A stretch of 48,569 bases of DNA from contig CAWBRU010000001.1 in NCBI GenBank assembly GCA_963791325.1, forward strand, positions 1 through 48,569, written 5' to 3'. Positions 26,702 through 34,611 of the stretch are shown one piece after another. Position 1 is the first letter of the stretch; every line of letters begins with the position of its first letter. Source of the DNA: JBEVJK01 sp963791325. Its GTDB lineage: Bacteria > Pseudomonadota > Alphaproteobacteria > Rhizobiales > Rhizobiaceae. The notes under the pieces are model-generated. The model did not search any database and was not told the DNA's origin. It worked only from the letters and a program-made list of their open reading frames with translations. The position numbers and the translations under genes were made by a program.

Positions 26702-27304
26702 ATGCTCGATGGATGGGCGAAATCGCGGTTCGAGCCGCTGCTTGAAGCCGGCGCCAGGCGCCTGGCGAGGGCCGGGATTTCCGCCAACCAGGTGACCCTT
26801 GCGGCTTGCGCCGCGGGTCTTCTGGCCGCCGCGGCGATCGCGGCCGGCCAGTTCGGACTGGGGCTAGGTCTCATCTTGCTCAGCCGGTTGGGCGATGGGC
26901 TCGACGGCGCCGTCGCGGCCATCCGCGGCCGCACCGATCTCGGCGGCTATCTCGACATCGTCCTCGATTTCCTGTTCTACGGCGCCATTCCGACCGGCTT
27001 CGTCCTTGCTGCGCCCGCCGACAACGCCGTGCCCGGCGCGCTCTTATTGTTCTCGTTCTACGTCAACGGGTCGAGCTTCCTAGCCTACGCCGCGATCGCG
27101 GCCAAGCGCGGCATGGCGAGCGAGGCGCGCGGCCCGAAGGCCTTGTTCTTTACGACCGGGCTTGCCGAGGCCAGCGAGACGCTGGCGGTGTTCGTGCTCG
27201 CCTGCCTGTGGCCGGCCTGGTTTCCGCTGCTGGCCTGCGCCTTCGCCGCGCTCTGCTTCTACACCGCGCTGGCGCGTATCGTGCTCGCGGTGCGCAATTT
27301 CTAG
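26702..27304 (+). CDS. CDP-alcohol phosphatidyltransferase family membrane protein (YnjF-like)
   Basis: The 200-residue integral membrane protein carries the CDP-alcohol phosphotransferase motif at LSRLGDGLDGAVAAIRGRTDLGGYLDIVLDF. The four Asp residues that bind metal and CDP are present. The Arg usually found after DGxxA is Ala here, and the middle spacer is one residue short; both features recall the YnjF branch. Five or six hydrophobic helices follow. The family exchanges CMP for an alcohol head group to make phospholipids, but the substrate of this branch is not known to me. The TAG stop lies in a dispersed repeat. Confidence 0.8.
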   Translation: MLDGWAKSRFEPLLEAGARRLARAGISANQVTLAACAAGLLAAAAIAAGQFGLGLGLILLSRLGDGLDGAVAAIRGRTDLGGYLDIVLDFLFYGAIPTGFVLAAPADNAVPGALLLFSFYVNGSSFLAYAAIAAKRGMASEARGPKALFFTTGLAEASETLAVFVLACLWPAWFPLLACAFAALCFYTALARIVLAVRNF

Positions 27305-27407
27305 AGCAATTCCAGGAAAAGTGGCAATGGTTTTCCGTCCGGAATGGCGGGGAAACAAGGACTTAGATTGGAAGACCATTTCGAAGAAAAGTGATCCGCT
27401 CTAGCCT
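27302..27407. repeat. Dispersed palindromic intergenic repeat, full copy (copy 2)
   Basis: The left part, AGAGCAATTCCAGGAAAAGT and GGTTTTCCGTCCGGAA, contains an inverted pair TTCCAGGAAAA/GGTTTTCCG. The right part, AAGACCATTTCGAAGAAAAG with TGATCCGCTCTAG, ends with the inverse of the opening TCTAGAGC. The element of about 105 bases fills the gap between two converging genes and supplies the stop codon of the upstream one. I recognise the type from Mesorhizobium-like genomes. Partial copies occur at 21911, 29924 and 36366. Confidence 0.7.
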
Positions 27408-27410
27408 GGA

Positions 27411-28598
27411 TTAGCTCGTTGTGCCCAACGCGGCGTCGATGTCCTCGATGAGATCGTCGACATGCTCCAGACCCGCCGACAGCCTCAACGTGCCCGGACC
27501 GATGCCGAGCTCGGCCCGGGCCGGTTCGGTCAGGTTCTTGTGGGTGGTGGTCGCCGGATGGGTGATCAGGCTCTTGGCGTCGCCCAGATTGTTGGAAATG
27601 CGGATGATCTCGAGTGCGTTCTGGAAGGCGAAGGCGGCCGGCTTGCCCGCCTTCAGATCGAAGCACACAAGCGTCGAGCCGCCGGACATCTGCCGGGCCA
27701 CCACATCGGCCTGCGGATGGTCCTTGCGGCCGGGATAGAGAACCCGATTGACCGCCTTGTGCTCGCTGAGGAAGTCGGCGATGCGGGCGGCCGTCTCGGT
27801 CTGCTGGCGCACCCTGAGCGGCAGCGTTTCGAGGCCCTTGAGCAGGGTCCAGGCGTTGAACGGCGACAGGCTCGGACCGGTGTGCCGGAAATAGTCGTGC
27901 AGGCTTTCGTCGATCCATTTCTTGTCGGACAGGATGATGCCGCCCAGGCAGCGGCCCTGGCCGTCGATGTGCTTGGTTGCCGAATAGACGACCACATGCG
28001 CGCCCAACTCGAGCGGCTTCTGCTGCAGCGGCGTGGCGAAGACATTGTCGACCACCACGCGCGCGCCGACCGCCCGGGCGAGCGCCGAGACGGCGCGGAT
28101 GTCGATCACCTCCAGCGTCGGGTTGGTCGGGCTTTCCAGGAAGAACAGCTTGGTGTTGGGGCGGACGGCCCGTTCCCATTCGTCGATGCGGGTGCCATCG
28201 ACCAGGCTGGTCTCGATGCCGAAGCGCGGCGCCAGGGTCTCGATCACCCAGCGGCAGGAGCCGAACAGGGCTCGTGCTGCGACGATGTGGTCGCCGGCCC
28301 GCAGACCGCACAGGACGGCGCCGGTGACCGCCGCCATCCCCGAGGCGGTCGCCCGCGCATCCTCGGCGCCCTCCAGCGCGCACATGCGCTTCTCGAACAT
28401 GTCGACCGTCGGGTTGGCATAGCGGGAATAGATGAAACCGGGCTCCTCGCCCTTGAAGCGCGCTTCCGCGGCCTCCGCGCTGTCATAGACATAGCCCTGG
28501 GTCAGGTAGATGGCTTCGGAGGTCTCGCCGAATTCCGACCGCAGCGTGCCTGCGTGAACCAGGGAGGTTTGGGATTTCCACTGCCGCGTCTTGGTCAT
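27411..28598 (-). CDS. metZ: O-succinylhomoserine sulfhydrylase
   Basis: The 395-residue protein is a Cys/Met-metabolism PLP enzyme. It shows YSRYANPTVDMFEKRMCALEGAE near the N-terminus, TASGMAAV, FLESPTNPTLEVIDI and the PLP lysine in VVVYSATKHIDGQGRCLGG, and ends with LSAGLEHVDDLIEDI. The STKHI-type region and the leader fit MetZ, which makes homocysteine from O-succinylhomoserine and sulfide. I chose ATG 28598 because GGTGG lies 9 bases upstream; ATG 28607 has that motif too close. The gene is controlled by a SAM-II riboswitch and terminator just upstream. Confidence 0.92.
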   Translation of the reverse strand: MTKTRQWKSQTSLVHAGTLRSEFGETSEAIYLTQGYVYDSAEAAEARFKGEEPGFIYSRYANPTVDMFEKRMCALEGAEDARATASGMAAVTGAVLCGLRAGDHIVAARALFGSCRWVIETLAPRFGIETSLVDGTRIDEWERAVRPNTKLFFLESPTNPTLEVIDIRAVSALARAVGARVVVDNVFATPLQQKPLELGAHVVVYSATKHIDGQGRCLGGIILSDKKWIDESLHDYFRHTGPSLSPFNAWTLLKGLETLPLRVRQQTETAARIADFLSEHKAVNRVLYPGRKDHPQADVVARQMSGGSTLVCFDLKAGKPAAFAFQNALEIIRISNNLGDAKSLITHPATTTHKNLTEPARAELGIGPGTLRLSAGLEHVDDLIEDIDAALGTTS

Positions 28599-28613
28599 GG
28601 CCGACATCCACCA

Positions 28614-28646
28614 ACAAAAAAACCGGTCGCGAAGTCGCAACCGGTC
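28614..28646 (-). terminator. Intrinsic terminator between the SAM-II aptamer and metZ
   Basis: On the minus strand ACCGGTTGCG pairs with CGCGACCGGT (one G-U pair) around a 4-base loop, followed by seven T residues. It lies just 3' of the SAM-II aptamer and just 5' of the metZ ribosome site. This arrangement allows the riboswitch to act on transcription. Confidence 0.8.
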
Positions 28647-28656
28647 CGTCATGCGG

Positions 28657-28712
28657 CCCTTTAGCGACTTGTTTAACGTGGCTGCAAGCTGACCGGCCAA
28701 ATCACCACGGGA
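28657..28712 (-). promoter_or_regulatory. SAM-II riboswitch
   Basis: The minus strand reads CGTGGTGATTTGGCCGGTCA, then GCTTGCAGCCACG, then TTAAACAAG and TCGCTAAAGGG. This is the SAM-II consensus: stem P1 (CGTGG with CCACG), the GATTTGG segment, GCTTGCAGCCACGTTAA, and the 3' GCTAAA that forms the pseudoknot. SAM-II aptamers bind S-adenosylmethionine and repress methionine genes in alphaproteobacteria. It lies about 60 bases upstream of metZ, the usual target. Confidence 0.95.
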
Positions 28713-28755
28713 AAATCCCCAATAGACCTTGCACGCGGCCGCGTCAATCACGACC

Positions 28756-29874
28756 ATGCAGCCGACCATCCGTCTTTCATGGGAGCCGCGATTGCAGGCT
28801 GCAGGCATCCTTCCGGATCACGACATCGCACGGCTGTGGGATGCCGGCGCGCTCTCGGCCGAGCGGCCGCTCGATGCCGATCAGGTTCAGCCGGCGAGCC
28901 TCGATCTCAGGCTCGGCGCGACCGCCTGGCGCGTGCGCGCGAGCTTCTTGCCCGGGCCCGCCAAGCGGGTCTCGGACAAGCTCGACAGCCTCAGGCTGCA
29001 CGCCGTCGATCTCACCGGCGGCGCCGTGCTGGAGACCGGCTGCGTCTATATCGTGCCGCTGATGGAACGCCTGGCGCTGCCGTCCGGCGTGTCGGCTTCG
29101 GCCAATCCGAAGAGCTCGACCGGCCGGCTCGACATCTTCACCCGCGTGATGACCGATTTCGGACCGGAGTTCGACAAAATCACGCCGGGCTATGCCGGAC
29201 CGCTCTACCTCGAAGTCAGTCCGCGGACGTTTCCGATCGTGGTGCGCAGCGGCAGCCGCCTGTCGCAGATCAGGTTTCGCACCGGACAGGCGCTGCTCGG
29301 CGAGAGCGAACTGATGGCGCTCCATCGAGCCGAGGTGCTGGTCGCTTCCGAGACGCCGAACATCACCGGCGGCGGCATTGCGCTGTCGATCGACCTGACC
29401 GGCGACGCAGGCGGCCTGGTCGGCTACCGGGGCAAGCATCACACCGGGCTGATCGACGTCGATCGGCGCGCGGCCTATGCCGTTCCGGACTTTTGGGAGC
29501 CGCTTTCGGAGCGCGGCGGCGAGCTGGTGCTCGACCCCGACGAATTCTACATCCTGGTGTCGCGCGAAGCGGTGCATGTCCCACCCCTTCATGCGGCCGA
29601 GATGACGCCCTTCGATCCGCTGGTCGGCGAGTTCCGGGTCCACTATGCCGGGTTCTTCGACCCCGGCTTCGGCCACTCCGCAGCCGGCGGCACCGGCAGC
29701 CGGGCGGTGCTCGAGGTGCGCAGCCACGAGGTCCCGTTCATCCTCGAGCATGGGCAGGTCGTCGGCCGGCTGATCTATGAGCGGATGCTGTCTCGGCCGA
29801 AGGCGCTCTACGGCGCCGAACGCAATTCGAACTACCAGGCCCAGGGCCTCAAGCTGTCGAAGCATTTCCGCTGA
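28756..29874 (+). CDS. dcd: Two-domain 2'-deoxycytidine 5'-triphosphate deaminase
   Basis: The 372-residue protein holds two tandem dUTPase/Dcd-like beta-folds, the form found in alphaproteobacteria. The first has LDADQVQPASLDLRLG, ANPKSSTGRLDIFTRVMTD and GPLYLEVSPRTFPI. The second has HHTGLIDVDRR, LDPDEFYILVSREAVHVP, GEFRVHYAGFFDPGFG and LEVRSHEVPF. Dcd deaminates dCTP to dUTP for dTMP synthesis. About twice the size of E. coli Dcd. The gene diverges from metZ, with only about 45 bases between the riboswitch and its ATG at 28756. Confidence 0.9.
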   Translation: MQPTIRLSWEPRLQAAGILPDHDIARLWDAGALSAERPLDADQVQPASLDLRLGATAWRVRASFLPGPAKRVSDKLDSLRLHAVDLTGGAVLETGCVYIVPLMERLALPSGVSASANPKSSTGRLDIFTRVMTDFGPEFDKITPGYAGPLYLEVSPRTFPIVVRSGSRLSQIRFRTGQALLGESELMALHRAEVLVASETPNITGGGIALSIDLTGDAGGLVGYRGKHHTGLIDVDRRAAYAVPDFWEPLSERGGELVLDPDEFYILVSREAVHVPPLHAAEMTPFDPLVGEFRVHYAGFFDPGFGHSAAGGTGSRAVLEVRSHEVPFILEHGQVVGRLIYERMLSRPKALYGAERNSNYQAQGLKLSKHFR

Positions 29875-29923
29875 CCGGTTCAGCATTGCGAGCTGAGCCG
29901 TCGGCCCGAAAGGGCGCGGGGCT

Positions 29924-29945
29924 GGAGCGGATCACCGTTTCTTGG
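29924..29945. repeat. Dispersed palindromic repeat, end segment (copy 3)
   Basis: GGAGCGGATCACCGTTTCTT matches the inverse of the right end of the full copy at 27302-27407, with a one-base insertion. The TGA stop of the beta-propeller gene (29932-29934, minus strand) lies within it, so the last residues PKKR come from the repeat. Confidence 0.5.
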
Positions 29946-30579
29946 GGCCGCGGGGCCGGCGTACCGCCCGGACCTTGCCGCTGGTCCCGCCGCCGCAGAA
30001 GAACCGATCCTGGTCGCCGCCTTCCAATCCCGAGACGCCGGATCCGGGCGGCATATGCAGCCGTTCCAGCACCTCCCCGGTCTGCGGGTCGACCCGCCTG
30101 ATCTCGCTCTCGTCACCTTCCCAGGTGCCGTGCCAGAGCTCGCCGTCGATCCAGGTGACGCCCGTGACGATGCGGTTGGATTGGATGGTGCGCAGGATCT
30201 CGCCTGTCTCCGGATCGATCTGATGGATCTTGCGGCCGCGATGCTGACCGACCCACAACGTTCCTTCCGCCCATGCCAGGCCGGAATCGCCGCCGGCGCC
30301 GGGGGCGGGGATGGTGGCGACCACCTCGCCCGTTTCAGGATCGATCTTCTGGATGATGTCTTCGGCGATCTGCCAGAGGAAGCGGCCGTCGAAGGCCGTT
30401 CCCGCATCCGCCGCCACCTCGATCGAACGCTCCAGCCTGCCGCTCGCAGGATCCAGCGCGTTCAGCCTGTTGTCGGAGGCAAACCACACCCGCTCCCCGT
30501 CGAAGGTGACGCCATGAACCCGTTCCACGCCCTCGAAGGGGCCCCATTCGCGCAGGATTTCGGCGGTCGCGTGTTTCAT
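29932..30579 (-). CDS. Beta-propeller protein (glutamine-cyclotransferase/Vgb-like)
   Basis: The protein of about 215 residues is built of repeats of WFASDNRLNALDPASGRLERSI type, seen again as IQKIDPETGEVVATI, IHQIDPETGEILRTI and IRRVDPQTGEVLERL. These are blades of a propeller with Trp-rich inner strands (LAWAEGTLWVGQ, VTWIDGELWHGTW). The family includes glutaminyl cyclotransferases and virginiamycin B lyase-like proteins; no catalytic residue can be assigned. No signal peptide is visible. AAGGATGGGTG precedes the ATG at 30579. It starts 9 bases after the regulator gene, so the two form an operon. Confidence 0.75.
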   Translation of the reverse strand: MKHATAEILREWGPFEGVERVHGVTFDGERVWFASDNRLNALDPASGRLERSIEVAADAGTAFDGRFLWQIAEDIIQKIDPETGEVVATIPAPGAGGDSGLAWAEGTLWVGQHRGRKIHQIDPETGEILRTIQSNRIVTGVTWIDGELWHGTWEGDESEIRRVDPQTGEVLERLHMPPGSGVSGLEGGDQDRFFCGGGTSGKVRAVRRPRGPKKR

Positions 30580-30588
30580 CACCCATCC

Positions 30589-31810
30589 TTAGTCGCTCGG
30601 CAGCGGCCCGGGAAGTAACAAGGTTGTCGTAGAATCCGGGCACCGACCGCGTCAGCCAGCGGCGCGCCCGCCCGCGTCCGAACGGCTCGACCTTGCCGGC
30701 CGCCGCGAGCTCTTCCAGTGCCCGCTGCACGGTCCGCTGGCTGGCGCCCAGCGCGAGCGCGAGCGCGGAGCTCGACCAGGATTCGCCGTCGGCGAGCAAG
30801 GCGAGCACAGCCGCGTGCGGCTCCTCGACCGGCGGCGCCAGCACCACCGCTTCCGCTCGCGGCGAGGGCGCCAGGGCGAAACCCCGCCGCGTGGCAACGA
30901 TCCCGGCCAGTCCGCGCAGCTCCCGGCGCAGCCGGCCGATCTCGACGCGCAGCCTTGCCCGGTGCGACTTGTCGGCGTGCTTGGCGCCGAAGGCGCGGGT
31001 GAGAAGCACCGCGCGCGGCACGTCGGCGGGGAAGCTTTCGCCCAGCGCACGCGCCAGGGCAAACAGCACCGGGCGCGTGGCAAGCGAAACGGCGCGTCCG
31101 CCGGCCCGCACCACATGGCGGCAGGCATCCACCACCAGCGCTTCGGAGGCAAGCAGCGCCTCCACCTCGGCAAGGTGCAGAGCCTTGGCCGTCCCGCGTG
31201 AAATCAGCCGCGCCGCCGGCGCCTCCAGCACCGCTGCGGCGCTCGCCACCTCGGCCAGCAGCGGCGCCATCCCGGCGTGGCGGGCGAAACGCTCGGCACG
31301 CCCGAGCGCCTCGCGCGCCGGCTGCGTCCGCAGGCGGCGCATCGCCAGCCCGGCGACGACCAGCTCATGGGCGGCTCTCGACGCCGGCGGCAGCGGTGCC
31401 GGGTCAAGTTCGGCCAGCTTCCGTTCGGCCTCGGCCAGGCGGCCGATCAACAGGAGATGCCGGATCTCGAGATGCCGCGCATGCGCGGCATTGATCGTTT
31501 CGCCGTGCGCTTCGAGCGTCGCCCGGGCCGCAAGCAAGGCCTTCGCCGGCCAGTCCAGCTCGCGCGACACCAGCGCGATCTCGGCTTGGGCGACGACGCA
31601 TCTGGCGCGTGCCACGCCCTCGCGCGGCGAGAACCCCCGCACCGCGCTTTTGAGCAGCGCCTTGGCGCGCGCCAGATCACCGAGCTGAGCCATGGCAATG
31701 CCGCGCAACGCCAGGGCGGCCGCGTCGTCGCGCAATGCGACCCGCTTCAAGGCGCCGAGCGGATCGCCGACCGACAGCGCCCGCGCCGCAGCCGTGATCA
31801 GCGAATCCAT
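30589..31810 (-). CDS. Transcriptional regulator with helical repeats and C-terminal helix-turn-helix, one frameshift
   Basis: The protein of about 407 codons has a long alanine-rich helical N-terminus, like tetratricopeptide units (LRGIAMAQLGDLARAKALLKSA, HLLLIGRLAEAERKLAEL). A middle segment resembles a transcriptional-output domain (HRARLRVEIGRLRRELRGL). A C-terminal winged helix follows (SSSALALALGASQRTVQRALEELAAAGKVEPFGRGRARRWL). One extra base near 30638 breaks the frame; the proper end is STTTLLLPGPLPSD at 30589. It probably controls the propeller gene behind it. The effector is unknown. Confidence 0.75.
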
Positions 31811-31935
31811 CGCACCCGCATTGCTCGCCTCACGCGCGCCCTCTCACCTCTCGCCGTGACGGCGGGCCGGGTTGCCTCGTCTTGTGAAGGTCAAATCTAA
31901 GCCGCCCGGGTCTTGGAGCGGCCTCGGCGCCGAGA

Positions 31936-32367
31936 CTACACGCTCTTCTCGATCTCCGGAAGGAGCACGACGCTCTCCTGCTCATTGGGATCCGTCCGGG
32001 CGATCAGCGCGACGCAGTCTTCGGTCTCGCTCGGATTGTAAGGCTTGTGCGGCATGTCGGCCGGAATGAACAGGAAGTCGCCGGGGCCGACCTCGAGATG
32101 CTGCTCGAGGCGGTCGCCATACCACATGGCCGATCGGCCGCTCAGCACATAGATGGCGGTCTCATGGGCCTCATGCTTGTGTGCATTGGCCGCCATTTTG
32201 GGGCGCAGCACGACCATCTGCATGTGAATTCCCTTGGCGCCGACGCTTTCTGCGGAAATGGCCGGCCGATAGGAGAGCCCCTGCTTGCCGATGAAGGCGT
32301 CGCCTGTCCTGACCACCCGGCAATCCGGCCTTGAACTGGTTTTATCGGCCACTTCGCTCATGTTCAT
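31936..32367 (-). CDS. Cupin domain protein
   Basis: A 143-residue single-domain cupin. The metal box reads KHEAHETAIYVLSGRSAMWYGD, and the second motif GPGDFLFIPADMPHKPYNP supplies the third His. The first motif has two His residues and a Glu in near-canonical spacing. Such proteins bind a metal and act as dioxygenases, isomerases or sensors; the substrate cannot be told. It diverges from the flavin monooxygenase gene across about 190 bases, which hold the promoters of both. Confidence 0.85.
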   Translation of the reverse strand: MNMSEVADKTSSRPDCRVVRTGDAFIGKQGLSYRPAISAESVGAKGIHMQMVVLRPKMAANAHKHEAHETAIYVLSGRSAMWYGDRLEQHLEVGPGDFLFIPADMPHKPYNPSETEDCVALIARTDPNEQESVVLLPEIEKSV

Positions 32368-32558
32368 CGTCTCTCATTGCAACTCTTTGCCGGCCTCACC
32401 CGCCGCATCCTCAATCACCCGACCAGTCTAGAACGTCTGTCGGCCGCCTGCAAACGGCTGATCGCAGGCTCACAGCGGCGGGAGGGTCTATTGAGGTTGC
32501 GGCCGGGATGTGCATTGAAGCCGCTTCGCGCCTTCCCTAGATGTGGACCCTGATCGTC

Positions 32559-33581
32559 ATGAAGAAAATCGGCTTCCTTTCGTTCGGTCACTGGACGCCG
32601 TCGCCGCATTCCGGGACGCGGACCGCGGCCGACGCGCTGTTGCAATCGATCGACCTGGCGGTTGCCGCGGAGCAGCTCGGGGCGGACGGCGCCTATTTCC
32701 GCGTCCACCACTTCGCCCGTCAGCTTGCCTCGCCGTTCCCGCTGCTCAGCGCCGTTGCGGCGAAGACGCGCCGCATCGAAATCGGCACGGCCGTGATCGA
32801 CATGCGCTATGAGAACCCGTTCTACATGGCCGAGGACGCGGGCGCTGCCGATCTCATCGCCGGCGGGCGCCTGCAGCTCGGCATCAGCCGCGGCTCGCCG
32901 GAACAGGTGATCGACGGCTGGCGCTATTTCGGCTACGTGCCGGGCGAGGGTCAGTCGGATTCGGACATGGCCCGCCGCCATGCCGAGGTGTTCCTCGAGC
33001 TGTTGCGAGGCGAGGGCTTCGCCGAGCCGAATCCCCGGCCGATGTTTCCCAATCCGCCGGGCCTGCTGCGCATCGAGCCGCATTCGCAAGGTCTGCGCGA
33101 CCGGATTTGGTGGGGTGCCAGCTCGAATGCCACGGCGGAATGGGCGGCCAAGCTCGGGCTCAATTTGCAGAGCTCGACCCTCAAAAACGATGAGAGCGGG
33201 CTGCCCTTCCACATCCAGCAGGCGGACCAGATCCGGGTCTTTCGCCAGGCCTGGGCGGCGGCCGGCCACGCGCGCACGCCGCGCATCTCGGTGAGCCGCA
33301 GCATCTTTGCCCTGGTCGACGATCGCGACCGAACCTATTTCGGCCACGGCAAGCCGGAGGCCGACCAGATCGGCTTCATCGACGAGAAGACGCGCGCCAT
33401 CTTCGGCCGCAGCTATGCTGCCGAGCCGGAGGCTCTGGTCAGGCAATTGGCAGAGGACGAGGCGATCGCCGCGGCCGATACGCTGCTTCTGACCGTGCCC
33501 AACCAGCTCGGGGTCGACTACAACGCCCACGTCATCGAGACGATTCTCACCCAGGTCGCCCCGGCGCTCGGCTGGCGCTGA
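32559..33581 (+). CDS. LLM-class flavin-dependent oxidoreductase
   Basis: The protein of about 340 residues follows the bacterial luciferase-like TIM barrel: KKIGFLSFGHW at the start, AAEQLGADGAYFRVHHFARQLASPFPLLSAVAAKT, IGTAVIDMRYENPFYMAEDAGAADLIAGGRLQLGISRG, and IWWGASSNATAEWAAKLGLNL. These enzymes use reduced FMN or F420 to oxidise small molecules. I chose the ATG at 32559 rather than 32541 because the conserved text begins MKKIGF. No reductase partner is visible nearby. Confidence 0.86.
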   Translation: MKKIGFLSFGHWTPSPHSGTRTAADALLQSIDLAVAAEQLGADGAYFRVHHFARQLASPFPLLSAVAAKTRRIEIGTAVIDMRYENPFYMAEDAGAADLIAGGRLQLGISRGSPEQVIDGWRYFGYVPGEGQSDSDMARRHAEVFLELLRGEGFAEPNPRPMFPNPPGLLRIEPHSQGLRDRIWWGASSNATAEWAAKLGLNLQSSTLKNDESGLPFHIQQADQIRVFRQAWAAAGHARTPRISVSRSIFALVDDRDRTYFGHGKPEADQIGFIDEKTRAIFGRSYAAEPEALVRQLAEDEAIAAADTLLLTVPNQLGVDYNAHVIETILTQVAPALGWR

Positions 33582-33587
33582 GCCCGT

Positions 33588-34415
33588 TCAGACGGCCGCG
33601 ACGAGCTTGGCGAAGGCGATGCCGCCGTCGGTGGTGTAGTGGTTGACCCGGCCGGTGCCCACCTGCTCGCCGGAACGGTGGAAGGTGACCTCGCCGATTG
33701 CCCCGCCGAGCCTCAGGATGCCGACCACGTAATCGCGTTCGTGGCTGGTGTCGTCGTCGGTGGCATGGGTGACCTGAAAGGTTATCCAGGTCAGCGAAAT
33801 ACCGGTGTCGCGCGTCGCCGCACCCACCCAAAGAACCGGCTCGCCGGTCGGCGGCTTGTCGGTGTTCAGCCAGAAGCCGGCGGTGGCCACATCGTCTTCG
33901 GAGCGCGCCAGGCCGAGGGCCCAGAAACGGACATGGTGGCGCTTGCGTGGGCTGTTGTCGATCGGTTCCTGGAAGCCGACATCCTGACGGCGGCCGAACA
34001 GGTAGAGGCTGCTGAACGGCGCGGTCGGATAGGGAGCGTTCATGGCGAAGGACCTCGCCATGCGCCACGAGCTGGTCGCGCCAAGCGGATCGGCGGTGTA
34101 CCAGCCGGCCTTTTGGAACGCCGCGCGAAGCTCGGCCTCGGTGCCGATCAGCACCAGATTGACCGGGTCGCCCGGCATGCCGTCGCCGGTGATGGTGAAG
34201 CCCGGGATCGACCTGCGCTGCAGAATCTTCAGGCTCATGCGCACGACCCGCGGCAGGATCACATAGGCTGCCAGCCCGTAGGTCAGGCCGAGTGCGACGA
34301 TCCATGGAACGCGTCGCTCGGAATCGTCGAAGATGACGAACACGATCAGCCAGACGCTGAAGATGCCGAGAACGAGCACGAGCAGCCGGCGCAGCATGCG
34401 GTTGATCAGTCTCAA
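33588..34415 (-). CDS. LssY C-terminal domain membrane protein
   Basis: The protein of about 275 residues has two N-terminal membrane helices (LLVLVLGIFSVWLIVFVIF, VPWIVALGLTYGLAAYVIL) and then an LssY_C domain: GDPVNLVLIGTEAELRAAFQKAGWYTAD, SSLYLFGRRQDVGFQEPI, KRHHVRFWAL and VGAATRDTGISLT. The domain is also fused to PAP2 phosphatases; its function is unknown. A TTG at 34415 preceded by GGGTGGA is my preferred start; ATG 34397 is an alternative. It diverges from the poxB-type gene. Confidence 0.8.
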   Translation of the reverse strand: MRLINRMLRRLLVLVLGIFSVWLIVFVIFDDSERRVPWIVALGLTYGLAAYVILPRVVRMSLKILQRRSIPGFTITGDGMPGDPVNLVLIGTEAELRAAFQKAGWYTADPLGATSSWRMARSFAMNAPYPTAPFSSLYLFGRRQDVGFQEPIDNSPRKRHHVRFWALGLARSEDDVATAGFWLNTDKPPTGEPVLWVGAATRDTGISLTWITFQVTHATDDDTSHERDYVVGILRLGGAIGEVTFHRSGEQVGTGRVNHYTTDGGIAFAKLVAAV

Positions 34416-34611
34416 AATCCGTCCACCCTTTCGCGCCCGCGTGCTTGCGGACGTCGTCTCCAGCCGAGTATCGAGAGGCGCTTGGCTGCAACTTAGCAGA
34501 ATCGCAGCGCGGCGGCTGGTACCGGTGCGCAAGTCAGCCCCGACTTTCTCGCCTGCGCAAGATCTGCAAGGATACGCCGGACTGCGGGCGGCGCGTGGAA
34601 AGAGGTGCGCA

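Noticed and set aside
27462..28664. 400-residue open frame on the plus strand opposite metZ
   Set aside because: It mirrors the metZ codons in a GC-rich gene, has no ribosome site or family pattern, and would cover the riboswitch terminator.
30335..30588. Extension of the regulator into the beta-propeller gene
   Set aside because: It arises from one extra base near 30638. The correct frame ends in STTTLLLPGPLPSD at 30589.
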